Below, in pieces: positions 1 through 10,551 of a stretch of 64,000 nucleotides of DNA. The stretch is taken from NCBI RefSeq assembly GCF_000001735.4, contig NC_003074.8, positions 7,936,101 to 8,000,100 on the forward strand. Direction: 5' to 3'. This DNA comes from Arabidopsis thaliana (lineage: Eukaryota > Streptophyta > Magnoliopsida > Brassicales > Brassicaceae). Below the pieces are notes generated by a model that was not told where the DNA came from, did no database searches, and worked only from the letters and a program-made list of their open reading frames with translations. The translations under genes were made by a program, and so were the position numbers. How positions within the stretch are numbered: the first letter of the stretch is position 1; each line of letters starts with the position of its first letter.

Positions 1-884
1 TCCTTAAGTACTTTATAAAGCTTTTGCTAAGTGAGTTCTGTAACTATGATACTTGAACTTGTAGATTGTAATAAAAATAGAATAAATGTTTTTTATTAGT
101 AACACCTAGTTCATATATAGTCAACGTCTATATAACCTAGCTCAAGTACTTCCAACGATCGACAGTGACGTTGGCCAATTAAATGCTTTTGCAGTAACAA
201 GAGTTCTGAATTTCTGATCGACCAGTTATAATTTATTTTCCCTATAACTCGGTAAGAATGACATAACAAATTCCATATTTTGTTTTCGTTGCAATGTGAC
301 GTTATATAAGCGAGAAATGAAAAATAAACAAACGTTATAAGCGTGTCATTAACTTTGTGTTTGGAACACACATGTTAGTTTGAAGTTACATTTCATAAAC
401 TTAAGTGTTATGACGAGTAAAATAGTTTTGAAGTGACGAATAACTCTATAAATTACATTGATTACTATTTGACAACTAACGAAAAAATACAATGAAATTT
501 GAAATAATATTCCAGCACTGTGAAGGCGTGAAAGAGGTTTTAATTGAAAACTCAAACTTAAAAATCCCTCTGTTTATTTTTGAAATAACAACATTTTGTG
601 ATTGAAATTGTTGATGTGACTAATTGTTACTATTCGTTTTTACTAGTACGTCGTCACATTTCGATCCTAGATGCAATGTATAGTTTCAGTTGCAAACTGT
701 TGCACCCATGTCTGATTTCATCCAGTAAAACATATTTTCTATACCAGCAATTAACCAGATCAATTTACCAAACCCAACAGATACTAGTTAATTACTTTTG
801 AGGGTTTAAAAGAACAGAAACACTCGTAATCTCATGGAGAGGAAAAAACCACATTTACATAATTAGTAAAAATATTAACATTAA
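1..884. other. AT-rich intergenic DNA, no gene seen
   Basis: I see no supported gene. The short open frames here have no splice context, homology or composition that sets them apart from AT-rich background. The segment ends at the A that flanks the Helitron insertion. Confidence 0.5.
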
Positions 885-1470
885 CTAGATTATAACTCGC
901 GGTATACCGCGGAGACAATTGTTTTTTAAAAATTAGTATATATAAAAGTCTGTAAATTATATTTATCTATAAAATATTTATATTTTATAGTTTATAATTA
1001 TTATTAAGTAACATCCTTCCAAACTCGTTCTTCCAAACCCGTCCCGTTAAAAAAATATGCGGTACACCGCTAATTTTAAAAAATATTTTACGGGATTGCA
1101 ATTATATTTTAGTTTGTCAAACAAATTTTTGTTTTAAATAGTTGTCGAAATCTAATTCAAATATTGGAGAAATAAGATTTAGTGAACTCATAAGAAATGT
1201 ATTTAGGTGCGTTTTGCTCATTTTAAGGGATTGCAATTGTATTTTGGTTTGTTAAATATTTTTTGTTTTAAATAGTTTCCGAAATCTAATTCAAATTTTG
1301 GAGAAATCTACGTGATATATGGGATTGAAATATATTTGGAATATTTTTTGTTTGTTAATCAATTTATTGCCAAAAGAAAATCAATAATTAAAAGCCAGTG
1401 GCAGCCATTGTAAATAAGTTCCAACTCGAGGATTTATTTCACAAAATAGCTGCAAAAATGTATATATAGA
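885..1470 (-). mobile_element. Non-autonomous Helitron, complete, minus strand
   Basis: Read on the minus strand, the element begins TCTATATATACATTTTTGCA and ends in a GC-rich hairpin (CCGCGGTATACCGCG) followed about 10 nt later by CTAG. The flanks are A on the 5' side (plus-strand T at 1471) and T on the 3' side (plus-strand A at 884), the A|T insertion site typical of Helitrons. There is no target duplication and no terminal inverted repeat. At 586 bp with no helicase or Rep frame it must be non-autonomous, like the ATREP-type Helitrons of Arabidopsis (family assignment from memory). Copies with the same ends lie at 43984-44532 and 45109-45999, with a decayed relative near 58730. Confidence 0.85.
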
Positions 1471-2247
1471 TTACTAAACTATTATCTTTCCTCCGTTCAA
1501 ACGTGCAACTTTTTTTAGTCTATCGTATCATTAAATTCGTATACCTGATAATTACTAGGGTCTAGGTTCCTTAATGACACAGAAGATTGTTTAATTCTAC
1601 AAATCAGTCTTTATTAACCCTAAACTCTACTTTTTAACGGGTCAACAATACTGAATGACGATGGTGGAGTAAATATTCTTGAAAAAGAAGACCGTTGTCG
1701 TCACGGCGGCGACTTGCTCGTACGTGGTTAGTGGTAGTAAAATCTCGTACGTGGGTAGTGGTAGTATAATTACATAATGACCAGTAAAATCCACATGTCA
1801 AAAGCAAAGATTACACAAAAAAAAGCGAGTTCACGTTCACGTGCTCGTTTCCTAATGCTTTCTGTCTAATGTCCACACACCGACAAAGAAAGTCAAAAAG
1901 ATAATTGATGATCTCTTCTGTATTAACTTCAATTAGCACAGTGAAAGGCACACGAAAATCGTTTAGTTATAATGATCAACGAGACGACTCTATATATAGA
2001 TTGATGATAGTCTTAGATTAAAAGATTTTTATTTTATTTTTATTGCAATTTACTTTGGCACTTCAAATCTTGAGATTGGTAATTGTGAAAGTCTCTGTTA
2101 TTTTTAACCCTTAAAATCAAAATCAAATCACTCGGAGTTAGGACTATAGGAGTTATAGAGTCTGTATCATACCAATCATCACTTTTTGAAAAATCTATAT
2201 TCTTAAACTTTGAGACATTGTTTAAGCCAGATCAAACTTGTTATATA

Positions 2248-2474
2248 TTCCCTCTGTTCCTAAAATAACGATGTTTTGAATTTTTCACACAAATTAAGAA
2301 AAGTAATTTTAATATTAACTTTATTACTTTGTTGTTAATTTAATAATATAAATTCTATTTCTCTCTTGTTTCTATTGGTTACTAACAAAAAAAATAATAA
2401 TATTAATCTACAACATCAATCTTCATAAAACAAAAATAAAATCCAAAACATCAAACTTCATGGAACAGAGACAG
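2248..2474. mobile_element. Stowaway/mariner-like MITE
   Basis: The ends are imperfect inverted repeats: the left end reads TTCCCTCTGTTCC and the right end, reverse complemented, reads CTGTCTCTGTTCC. Both continue inward into GATGTTTTG-like sequence. TA flanks each side (2246-2247 and 2475-2476), as expected for Tc1/mariner-derived MITEs. The interior is AT-rich and non-coding. A diverged copy with the same interior, in the opposite orientation, lies at about 60514-60697. The exact terminus could be a base or two different. Confidence 0.6.
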
Positions 2475-3125
2475 TATCATATAACTTACGATATAAACCC
2501 ACATTTTAGTACTTTTCTGGGACTTTTTATCGATGATATTTCTTCACTATTTTTTTTCTCTAAGAAATGTATTGAACATGGAAATTTTGACCTACTTTTC
2601 TAAATAATATTTTCAAAATTTGAAATCTAAATGTATCTAATTTTATTGCATCGATGGTCCTCACTATTCCATCTAAAATGTGTTAAGTGGTGGGGATAAG
2701 GAAAAGTGATTATGTAATTATGATGCTTAATCATTAAGAAGAATTTAGGTGGGATGGTTCATTTTAAGAAGTTTACAAAGGAGAAATAGAAAACTAGTTA
2801 TTTAACATTTACACCAAAAAAATAAATAGAAAACAAGTTTTTGGATATTTAAAACGATGAACATGTCTTTGATGATAGATTTTACTGTTTCGATATACAC
2901 GTTTAAATGACAAGTCCGTAATGATTTTAGATATCAGCAAATAGTGATACGTGAAAAGGAGACGATTTGCCATATCGCAGAGACGCAGATGGGACAATTT
3001 AACTTAGTTAGGCCTTTATTGGGCCTGCTCATCGGCTAACACAGGTTTCTTTCGGGCTCGTACAACACATTTTCCATTCGTTGGATCATAAAATGCTTAC
3101 ACTTACGCAACTAAAAATCATTAAT

Positions 3126-3217
3126 CGATTTTAATTTTAATTATTTATGGTCTTTCTTACATGATATTAAATAATTCGTAATGCAAGAAAGACCATAAAT
3201 AATTGAATTTAAAATCG
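3126..3217. repeat. Near-perfect 35-bp stem hairpin
   Basis: The arm 3126-3160 pairs with 3183-3217 at 32 of 35 positions around a 22-nt loop; the core of each arm is TTATTTATGGTCTTTCTT and its complement. Transcribed from either strand it would fold into a hairpin the size of a small plant miRNA or siRNA precursor. It could equally be the relic of a small MITE. I see no flanking gene and do not recognise a known miRNA. Confidence 0.7.
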
Positions 3218-4880
3218 TTATATCAACAAGATACGTTACTAATCATATAAACATATCAAATCAATAATAGATGAAGTCTCTCCATAAATGATAAATCAAA
3301 GAAGAGGAAGAATACTGAAACTAATGATTATACAAAAAGTGTGTTATTTTTCGATTCAAGCCTTTAACTTGAGAAACTTTTTCTTCATTTTATGAGGAAT
3401 TAAGTTGTTTAATTATAAAGTTAAATTACACAAAAGAACTATCAAGTATATGTACCCATTATTTTGTATAGAAAGTTGTTTCAAAAACAATGGTGTGTAT
3501 AAATTAGAAATGGTGGTATTGGTGAGATTGATTTTAAAGCAAGGAAAGAAAAAGGTAATTGCCGACTTCTAAGGCACCCTAACATTACCACTGCTGTCCC
3601 TCCACATTTGTCATTTGCTTCCATATTTACTCTTTTCTTCATTTTTATTTTAGTTTTCTCTCGCGTAAAATCATCTTTAGAGGTTGGTCCAAATTGGTAT
3701 ACCTTTAACACGAATCTACAATTTTGTAGTTTACTGAGATTGGCCCACACACTTCTTTTGCGGGTCCAAAGGCCATATTTTTACATTAAAACATTCGATG
3801 CTTATTGGTTCATTGACCATTATTTTAGAATCTATGTCTTAAATATTATTTAACCATTTTAGATCGTTTACATGATCATTACAAAAAGTTGATTTTATTA
3901 TTCACACCAAAAACTAACTCTCGAAAAAACATAACAAATTGTTGATGAATCCACGATCTCTCTGCATCCCAAAAATCTGATAGACAACACTATAATCACA
4001 TTAAATAGTTTTGTATACATGATTAGGACGAAACCTCTCTACCTATATGCTAGAAATCTTCAATAATCTTATCACTATTAATTTATAATATATAATAATC
4101 CCATATTCATTAGAATAGAAATCAAAACACAACTTGGTGTGAAATTATACCCTTGTCGGTCAAAGAGTTTTCAAAAACCTATATGAATAATGAATAAATT
4201 CACCAAGAGTAAAAAAAAAAAACAGGTCAAAAATCTCTAGAGAAAATAAAATTCTACTTCTGTTAATACGTACATTCAAATATGGAGCATGCGTGTGGAC
4301 TTAAGAAATGAAGCTAACATAAGGTTAAAACAAAAATAAAAAAGATTATATAAGGTGGCAAAAATCATTCATATAAAATATATATAGAAAGAAGAAGTGT
4401 GAAGAGAAAACATGATAGGTGAAATGGGATTGTTCTTGAGGGATAAGTGAGCTTCAAAAGATAGAGAAAAAGAGATGTTTGACAAACACCTAATACCAAA
4501 AGAGACCCCATCACAATAAAACATTAAGTCACAGTTTCATCATTCTTCATCGATATTGCGTTATACTTCATCAAAACTCATGAATACTAATAAAATTCTA
4601 ATAAACTACTACATTTAATCTGATGGGATCCATGTGTCACGGTTAAAAGTATTTGGAAACATGTTTATTAATAAATTTGTAGAGAGAACAAATAAAAGAA
4701 AAAGAACAAAGAAAAAAGAAAGATGGAGATGGTGGCTTGGGCCATACTTAATAAAAGGAACATATAAAACACGTTGATGTGGCTGCCTGCATTCCTTATT
4801 ATCCAAGGTGGAGCATTGTCATTGGTTGGTTTCTTGAGTTGGGTCCTTATGTTATTTATATACATATATCTATATCTACT

Positions 4881-4891
4881 ATATATATAAA
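4881..4891 (+). promoter_or_regulatory. Probable TATA box of the 62-residue gene
   Basis: TATATATAAAG lies about 53-63 nt upstream of the ATG at 4944. A start site about 30 nt downstream of it would leave a short leader. Inference from sequence and spacing only. Confidence 0.45.
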
Positions 4892-4943
4892 GATAGTGTA
4901 ATTAATATTTCATATTTGCAAGAGCTAAGGCATTGTATAAGAA

Positions 4944-5301
4944 ATGGGATGGCTCCATTCTTTCTTCTCTCCTTTGAAGAAACTATGGTTTAGCGTCAAT
5001 TCTGCTCAAAAGAAGAGTATGATCTCTCTCTCTTTCTCTATTATGTATGTGTGTGTGTGGATCATATACTCCTTTGTTTTTTTTTGTTCTTTGGATCATT
5101 TACTCTTTTTGTTTGCCATATGAACATATATCTACATATAAATATGCATTCTTTGTGTTAATTTTGAAAGATGGAAAATGTGCAGGAAGAGGGATATACA
5201 TATTATACGAGGACGTGAAGTCATGCCCATACGAAGATGTGCATGTTTTGTGGTCTATACTTGTGGAGTCTCACCCACACACTTTGCAAATCAAACAATG
5301 A
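4944..5301 (+). CDS. Small two-exon gene, conserved 62-residue plant protein of unknown function
   Basis: The exons are 4944-5016 and 5186-5301. The donor is AGA|GTATGA at 5017 and the acceptor TGCAG|GAAGAG after a T-rich intron. The spliced frame gives 62 residues, starting MGWLHSFFSPLKKLWFSV, with a central RRGIYILYEDVKSCPYEDV stretch followed by HVLWSILVESH. The two exons join exactly in frame across an Arg codon, and neither alone makes a sensible protein. The N-terminus is a basic, aromatic amphipathic segment; no signal peptide or transmembrane helix is evident. From memory, short plant proteins with the same MGW...SPLKKLW and YEDVKSCP...DVHVLWSILVES blocks occur widely, but I know no assigned function. 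A TATA box sits upstream. It is too short and too split to show up as one long open frame. Confidence 0.85.
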
Positions 5302-8300
5302 TAAATCCATTTCATTACTCTCTTTTTGGTTCAGAGGGTTCATACACCGAATGTTCATGCTCGAGGTCAAAACGAAGAAGATAATTCTTAATGGCATGAT
5401 TCATATATCTGTTTTCTCTCCTCACGTACTGTACATATAATATAAATACACAGAGACTCTCTTTCCCATAAGGTTCTTGCTCTCTCTCGCGATATGCAAC
5501 TATATATAGATGTATAATGTACATATATGATTCTCTAGCTCTTGAGGTCATATACTTGATATTGGTATAGAGCCGTGGTTAATTAGACTTTTGAGGGGTC
5601 ATAGATGATTTCAAATTTACCCTATTATATGTAAAAAAAATGATTAGACAATAATAGAATGAAAAAGATAAAACTAGTAATGATGAAAAAACTTTAAAAC
5701 ATTTTTTTTTAATACTCAGTATATTCAATGTTCAAACCTTTACTCATTCTCATGTCACTAATTAAATTAAAATTCGGGGATCTAATTGTATGCTTAATGA
5801 GTGGGGCTCAAGACATTTGCCTTATATGTACAAGGGTTAAGTTGTCATGGCTCTGTCGGTATACATAGATAGATTGTATTATTTGGGAAAATAATTAGAT
5901 ATGAGCATGATTGTGTATATGAAAATGTGTTATATATATGTATGATATGTCTGCGTAACAAAAAAGCAAGTAAACATGTACCATAAGTATGTTTTTCTAA
6001 TTGGTAGACATAAAAAGATAAAGTTTGATGGGAAAAGGAGAGCTAGTGAATAGAAGTTGGATTGTCGTGGACACTGTTGGCTTGTGTCGGTTGGGTTGAC
6101 GTTAGTTGAAAGTTGCGGTTGTTTTCATTTTGCGTTTCGTAGTCGTTTGAACTGAATGTAGCATTTATTTATATATAAATTAAAAAGGACAAACAAAGAA
6201 GAATGTTATGATTTAGACATTAGATAGCCAAATTAAACCCTGTTCTAGCACAATACTACAACATTAAATGTTGAAGGTGGGGATAGATTACACCAAAACA
6301 TTCGTTCTATTGTCGAAAGTGTCAACGGTTAGGAGAGTTCTTAAGATCGCATTAGCTATGAACTTTTTATTGTTTTTGTCAGGAAAAAAAGAAAACTAGC
6401 AAATGTTAATTACATTTAAGAGAGATATAATTCATTAGATGAAAGATAGTTTTGTAAGACATAAAAAAAAACTATGTGACAATAGAAATTTAAGTGAGAC
6501 TTGCTTTATGCTTAGGGACATGTATTGGCAAAATGATATTCAAAAAGTATCTCCTAGGACGAGTTTTCTTACTTAATTGCACTAAAAACGAGAATGCTTT
6601 GGCAGGATGGGTAAAGTTAACTATACCTTCATGTTTCCATGTTTTTAGAGGGAAATTATGATAAGAATATAACGATTCTACAATAACATTGAACAAATAA
6701 ATACCAAACATATATGTTAACCAAAGCCTCAACAAGTAAAAGAGGTCTTTGTGTTTTGAAAATATACATATACCAATCATATGATATGAAGCCAAAACCG
6801 GCACATCCTTAAAAAAATGCTTCAGGAGCGTTATCATCAGTTTCAACATAATAACTATGTTGGAATTAAAATATCTACGTCGGTCCGAAGTTATACTGAG
6901 GTGTGTTGCCGACAAAAAAAAGAAGGTAATATAACAGTAACATTAAGATAGTCGAGATTGAAGTTTGATAGTGTGGAACACTAAGATAGTCTCTAACATT
7001 TATTTAATCGTAGTTAAGGTACAATATTTTAGAGTCAAAAAGCTCTTTCGTAAAAAGAATATACAAATAGTGAAAACGAGTCAATTCAATAAAATCACTC
7101 CCACATGCAACTAGTTGATCTTCTTCCATGCATGATGTAGACCAAGATCTTTTGCTAAATCTTCAAAAACAAAATGATTTAATATAAGTGTATAGATGAA
7201 CTCTCCAATTTCAGTGAAATAGAATGATGCAGTTATGATAAAATTCAATTAATATTTTTAGAATTCATTCATTTGTCGTAATAAAATATTTAGTTTCATA
7301 TATTTTTTTTGTTATCTTGTCAAAAATTATTTGATAAAATATACTAAAACCCGTGACCAATTTCTTGCTCTAATACCAACTTATACTAATCAATTCACTC
7401 ATTTATCCTTGCACACTGATTAAAAATACTGTAGTCTAGGATATGATGACTACCTTACTGGTTAAGGGAGTCAACAAGGTTGACCGGTACAGTTTGGCAA
7501 TCCGAGAGCTTCTCTTGTAAATTCCCAAATTAAACCAACAAATAGATTTCACTAACACTATTTTATGATACTGAGAGCTTTCATTTTCTTTTCCATCTTA
7601 AATCAGACTTGAAGACATGTTAATAACATTATATTAATCTATAAGGGTATAGGAAGCTTAGAATGCGACTTGATCAACAAGTATTGCCGGAAAGAAATCA
7701 AATATGGTCTTCTATGGCGAAATTTCAAGGCCTCATCTGTTTTCTCATACATGATCATCAGAGAGTCATGAATTCATATATATGGACTAAGAGGTAAGAA
7801 AAACCAAAAATGTTAGGAAACTCATATAAATGAAGATGAAAGGAAATAAGAAGAGGAGGCGGCAGAAGCGGTGTAAGGTGGTGAAGGTCAGAAGGTGGTT
7901 TCGGCAAGAAGCTAGAGCTAGAGAACGATCGAGGAGGAAGGAAAGTCTAGAAAGAGAGATGGAAATTTTTTGTAATGATGGAGAAAGGTTTATGTGTTTT
8001 GGTTTAAACCGCTTCCATGCATGTACTTGGCTTCATTCAGTTTTCGATTTAACGCTAAACACACACAATTAACTTGCAAAATTGTGAAACTTGGCCAAAA
8101 TAAGTTGATAGATTTTAAAACCAGCCACATATCCCAAATCAGCGCTAGCTTAGCTAAGGCTTAAACCACCATCTTACATTGTCTTGGAATTTATAAAATT
8201 ATCCGAAAATACTACCTTTCAAAACGTTAGTAAATTCACATATTTACTAAGTTATACCAAACTTTAAAATTTAACACTTTACTACTATTTATAATTACAT

Positions 8301-8534
8301 TTCATGTCATTCTTATAATTTCTTATGGATCTTATACTCTCATAAGATGTCTAAGTTTTCCGAAGGGACAACACATCTTGGTAGCGAGGGAGATTGTGGA
8401 GCTCTCACATGAGGAAGCAGCATAGCACGAAGTATACTAATAACTTGATACTTATAATGGCCTTCATTTGGCTTAGACGCAGCTATAACGCAATAAATGA
8501 CAATGTTTCTTTTGTTGACATTTGTATTGGTGGG

Positions 8535-8600
8535 ATGGTGGCCACCGACTACTTCAACCAATGGATTGAGGCAGATTTGGTTTCTGAGACTTGGAATGAT
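8535..8600 (+). pseudogene. Possible Ty3/gypsy integrase remnant
   Basis: One frame reads MVATDYFNQWIEADLVSET. This resembles the ATDYFTKWIEAE motif in the integrase core of Ty3/gypsy polyproteins (recalled, not searched). The frame is broken soon on both sides and no LTRs or other pol motifs were found, so at most this is a small decayed fragment. Confidence 0.35.
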
Positions 8601-9240
8601 GCGGTTCTTTGTTTGTTTATCCTAAAGGACGATTTTCCAAGAATCCTATGTATCAAACAATTTACTACAAGAAACACTATTATTTATTAACATTTAGGAT
8701 GTATACAGTGATGCCAACAGAGATATACAACAAAATCTACCAAGATGGAGCTTTCTCTCAGCCGGAAGATATAGAGAAAAACACTAAATGCGTACCATCT
8801 AAAATGTGTATCTAAAATGTGTACTATCAGACGAACATCTTCCATAACCTGATTTACAATCACTAGCAGAGTGGTACATATATTTCTCTTTTAGGCATAT
8901 CTATGTACCTAATCTTGATTTCACGATATTAAGACAATTATTTTAAAACCAACTCAACAATCAATAATACATGCATAAGATTACAACATTTTAAAAGTTT
9001 GAACTATCTACAAGCTAAAGCTACAATTAATAATTCACATGCTAGTCACTCCCTTTCAATCCGTCTAGTTTCATAGCTATGGATTTTTGTATTTTAACTT
9101 TTACAAAATCTATGGATTTGTGATGCGTACAAAGAGTAGTGTGATATTTGATAAGAAAATGAATTGAAGATGCGTGATCATACAGAGAGTACTGTCCAGT
9201 TATATAGAGAAGTGAATGCAAATTTCAAGAGTTACATGAA

Positions 9241-9505
9241 TGCAACAATTAGATCTTGATAAAAAAATCAATAATTTAGATTGATTCATATTTTTTTTTG
9301 ATAATGTAAAAAAAATATAAGACATGAAATGACTAATTAATGCAACGATTAGATCTTGGTAAAAAAAATTCATTACTTTAGATTGATTCATATTTTTCTA
9401 ATAATGTGATAACTGATATAAGACATGAAATGACTAATCAATGCAACGGTTAGATCTTGAAAAGAAAAAGAACTATAACTTAGATTGATTCAAATTAAAT
9501 TATTT
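9241..9505. repeat. 100-bp tandem repeat, about 2.6 copies
   Basis: TGCAAC(A/G)(A/G)TTAGATCTTG starts units at 9241, 9341 and 9442. Each is followed by a TTAGATTGATTCA block and, in the complete units, ATATAAGACATGAAATGACTAAT. The third unit is partial. Non-coding; origin unknown. Confidence 0.8.
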
Positions 9506-10551
9506 CTTATGTCATTAATAGAACATCTTTCTAAAAACTTTATGCTTGATTGAATATACATTTCTTGTTGCACAAAAAAAAACAAAAACATTATATACAA
9601 GTTCAATTGCTGGTATTCTTTTTTTTGGTCATGTATAAACCATAACACATAGAAGAGGAAAACAATTTCACCTTTAAAGCAACAATACAGAGTACATGAT
9701 TTAGCTATTTCAAATACAACATTTCCACTTAGAAGTTTAGGAACATTTTCGTGAATCTGAAAGATAACAAAGTTAAACTTAAAGTAAGAGTTATGGTTGG
9801 TCCAAATGTGTCTCTAACACCATCACCAAAAAAGAGACTGTGTTGCTGCCGTGACTCAGTTCCATGTGCCTCCTCTTTCACTTTCTCACAACCCGTGACA
9901 CTTAACAACTATCACTACACGACAAAAAACCAATCCACAAGTGTTTCGATAAACCTACGACTTTTTTTGTTTTCGCCTTTTGGCATTTCCTTCGGTTATC
10001 TCCGTACCGGTTTTGGAATAACCCGGTTCTTGGAATTTAGCTTATCCAAAAACAATCACAGCTTCATAACAACGCATAGCTTATTTATGTGGTCTTAAAT
10101 CCACTCTTTAGATTCTTTGTTCACACCTGTCAAGTTGTATAATATGCACAATTTTTCAAACATTCTTTCTTCAAAATTCCACAAATATTAGTTGACCACA
10201 AAAATTCAATAGAAGAATTTTGGTATAGTTCGTACAGATGGAAGTTGAAATTAGTTGAATTGCCGTTTTCTATACGTACGAATTTTGGTATTTATTGATT
10301 AGATAAACCGGAACAAAACCGGTTTAGTAAACCGACGCATGGTGTTGGTAAAGTGTGATTGGGTAAGAAGCCTAACTAGTTGTCTGTTGATAATTGTCAC
10401 TAGGTGGGCACTTAAAGAAAAAAACACTTGTTTCCTTATATATTCTTCTCCCTTTAAACATTTAATCTTTTCCTCTTCTACCATCTCCACAAATTCCAAA
10501 CATCTCTCTCTCTTTCTCTCTCACACACAAAATTGCAGAAGAAGAAGAGTC

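Larger units (their letters stand above)
1471..4943. other. Gene-poor intergenic region
   Basis: I find no convincing coding gene. It contains a mariner-like MITE (2248-2474), a strong hairpin (3126-3217) and a short direct repeat near 1717-1770 in which CTCGTACGTGG plus TAGTGGTAGTA occurs twice. The last ~100 bases hold the likely promoter of the small gene at 4944. Confidence 0.5.
5302..10551. other. Gene-poor region between the small gene and WNK2
   Basis: The first ~250 bases are probably 3' UTR of the small gene. Beyond that I find only AT-rich DNA, a weak retroelement remnant near 8535, a 100-bp tandem repeat at 9241-9505 and the WNK2 leader/promoter from about 10250, which includes CT-rich sequence at 10501-10530. 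A 141-codon minus-strand open stretch at 6490-6915 has no recognisable homology. Confidence 0.45.

Noticed and set aside
3608..3853. 81-codon frame with hydrophobic start
   Set aside because: It starts at a non-ATG context in T-rich DNA with no homologue; chance.
6490..6915. 141-codon minus-strand open stretch
   Set aside because: The first ATG is internal, composition is AT-rich and hydrophobic, and no family resemblance or splice context was found. Probably chance.
7830..8072. 80-codon Arg/Lys-rich frame
   Set aside because: It arises from a purine-rich GAAGAGG tract and has no domain; low-complexity artefact.
9751..10098. 115-codon plus-strand frame upstream of WNK2
   Set aside because: It starts with a non-ATG codon and has no homology; it probably overlaps intergenic or promoter DNA.
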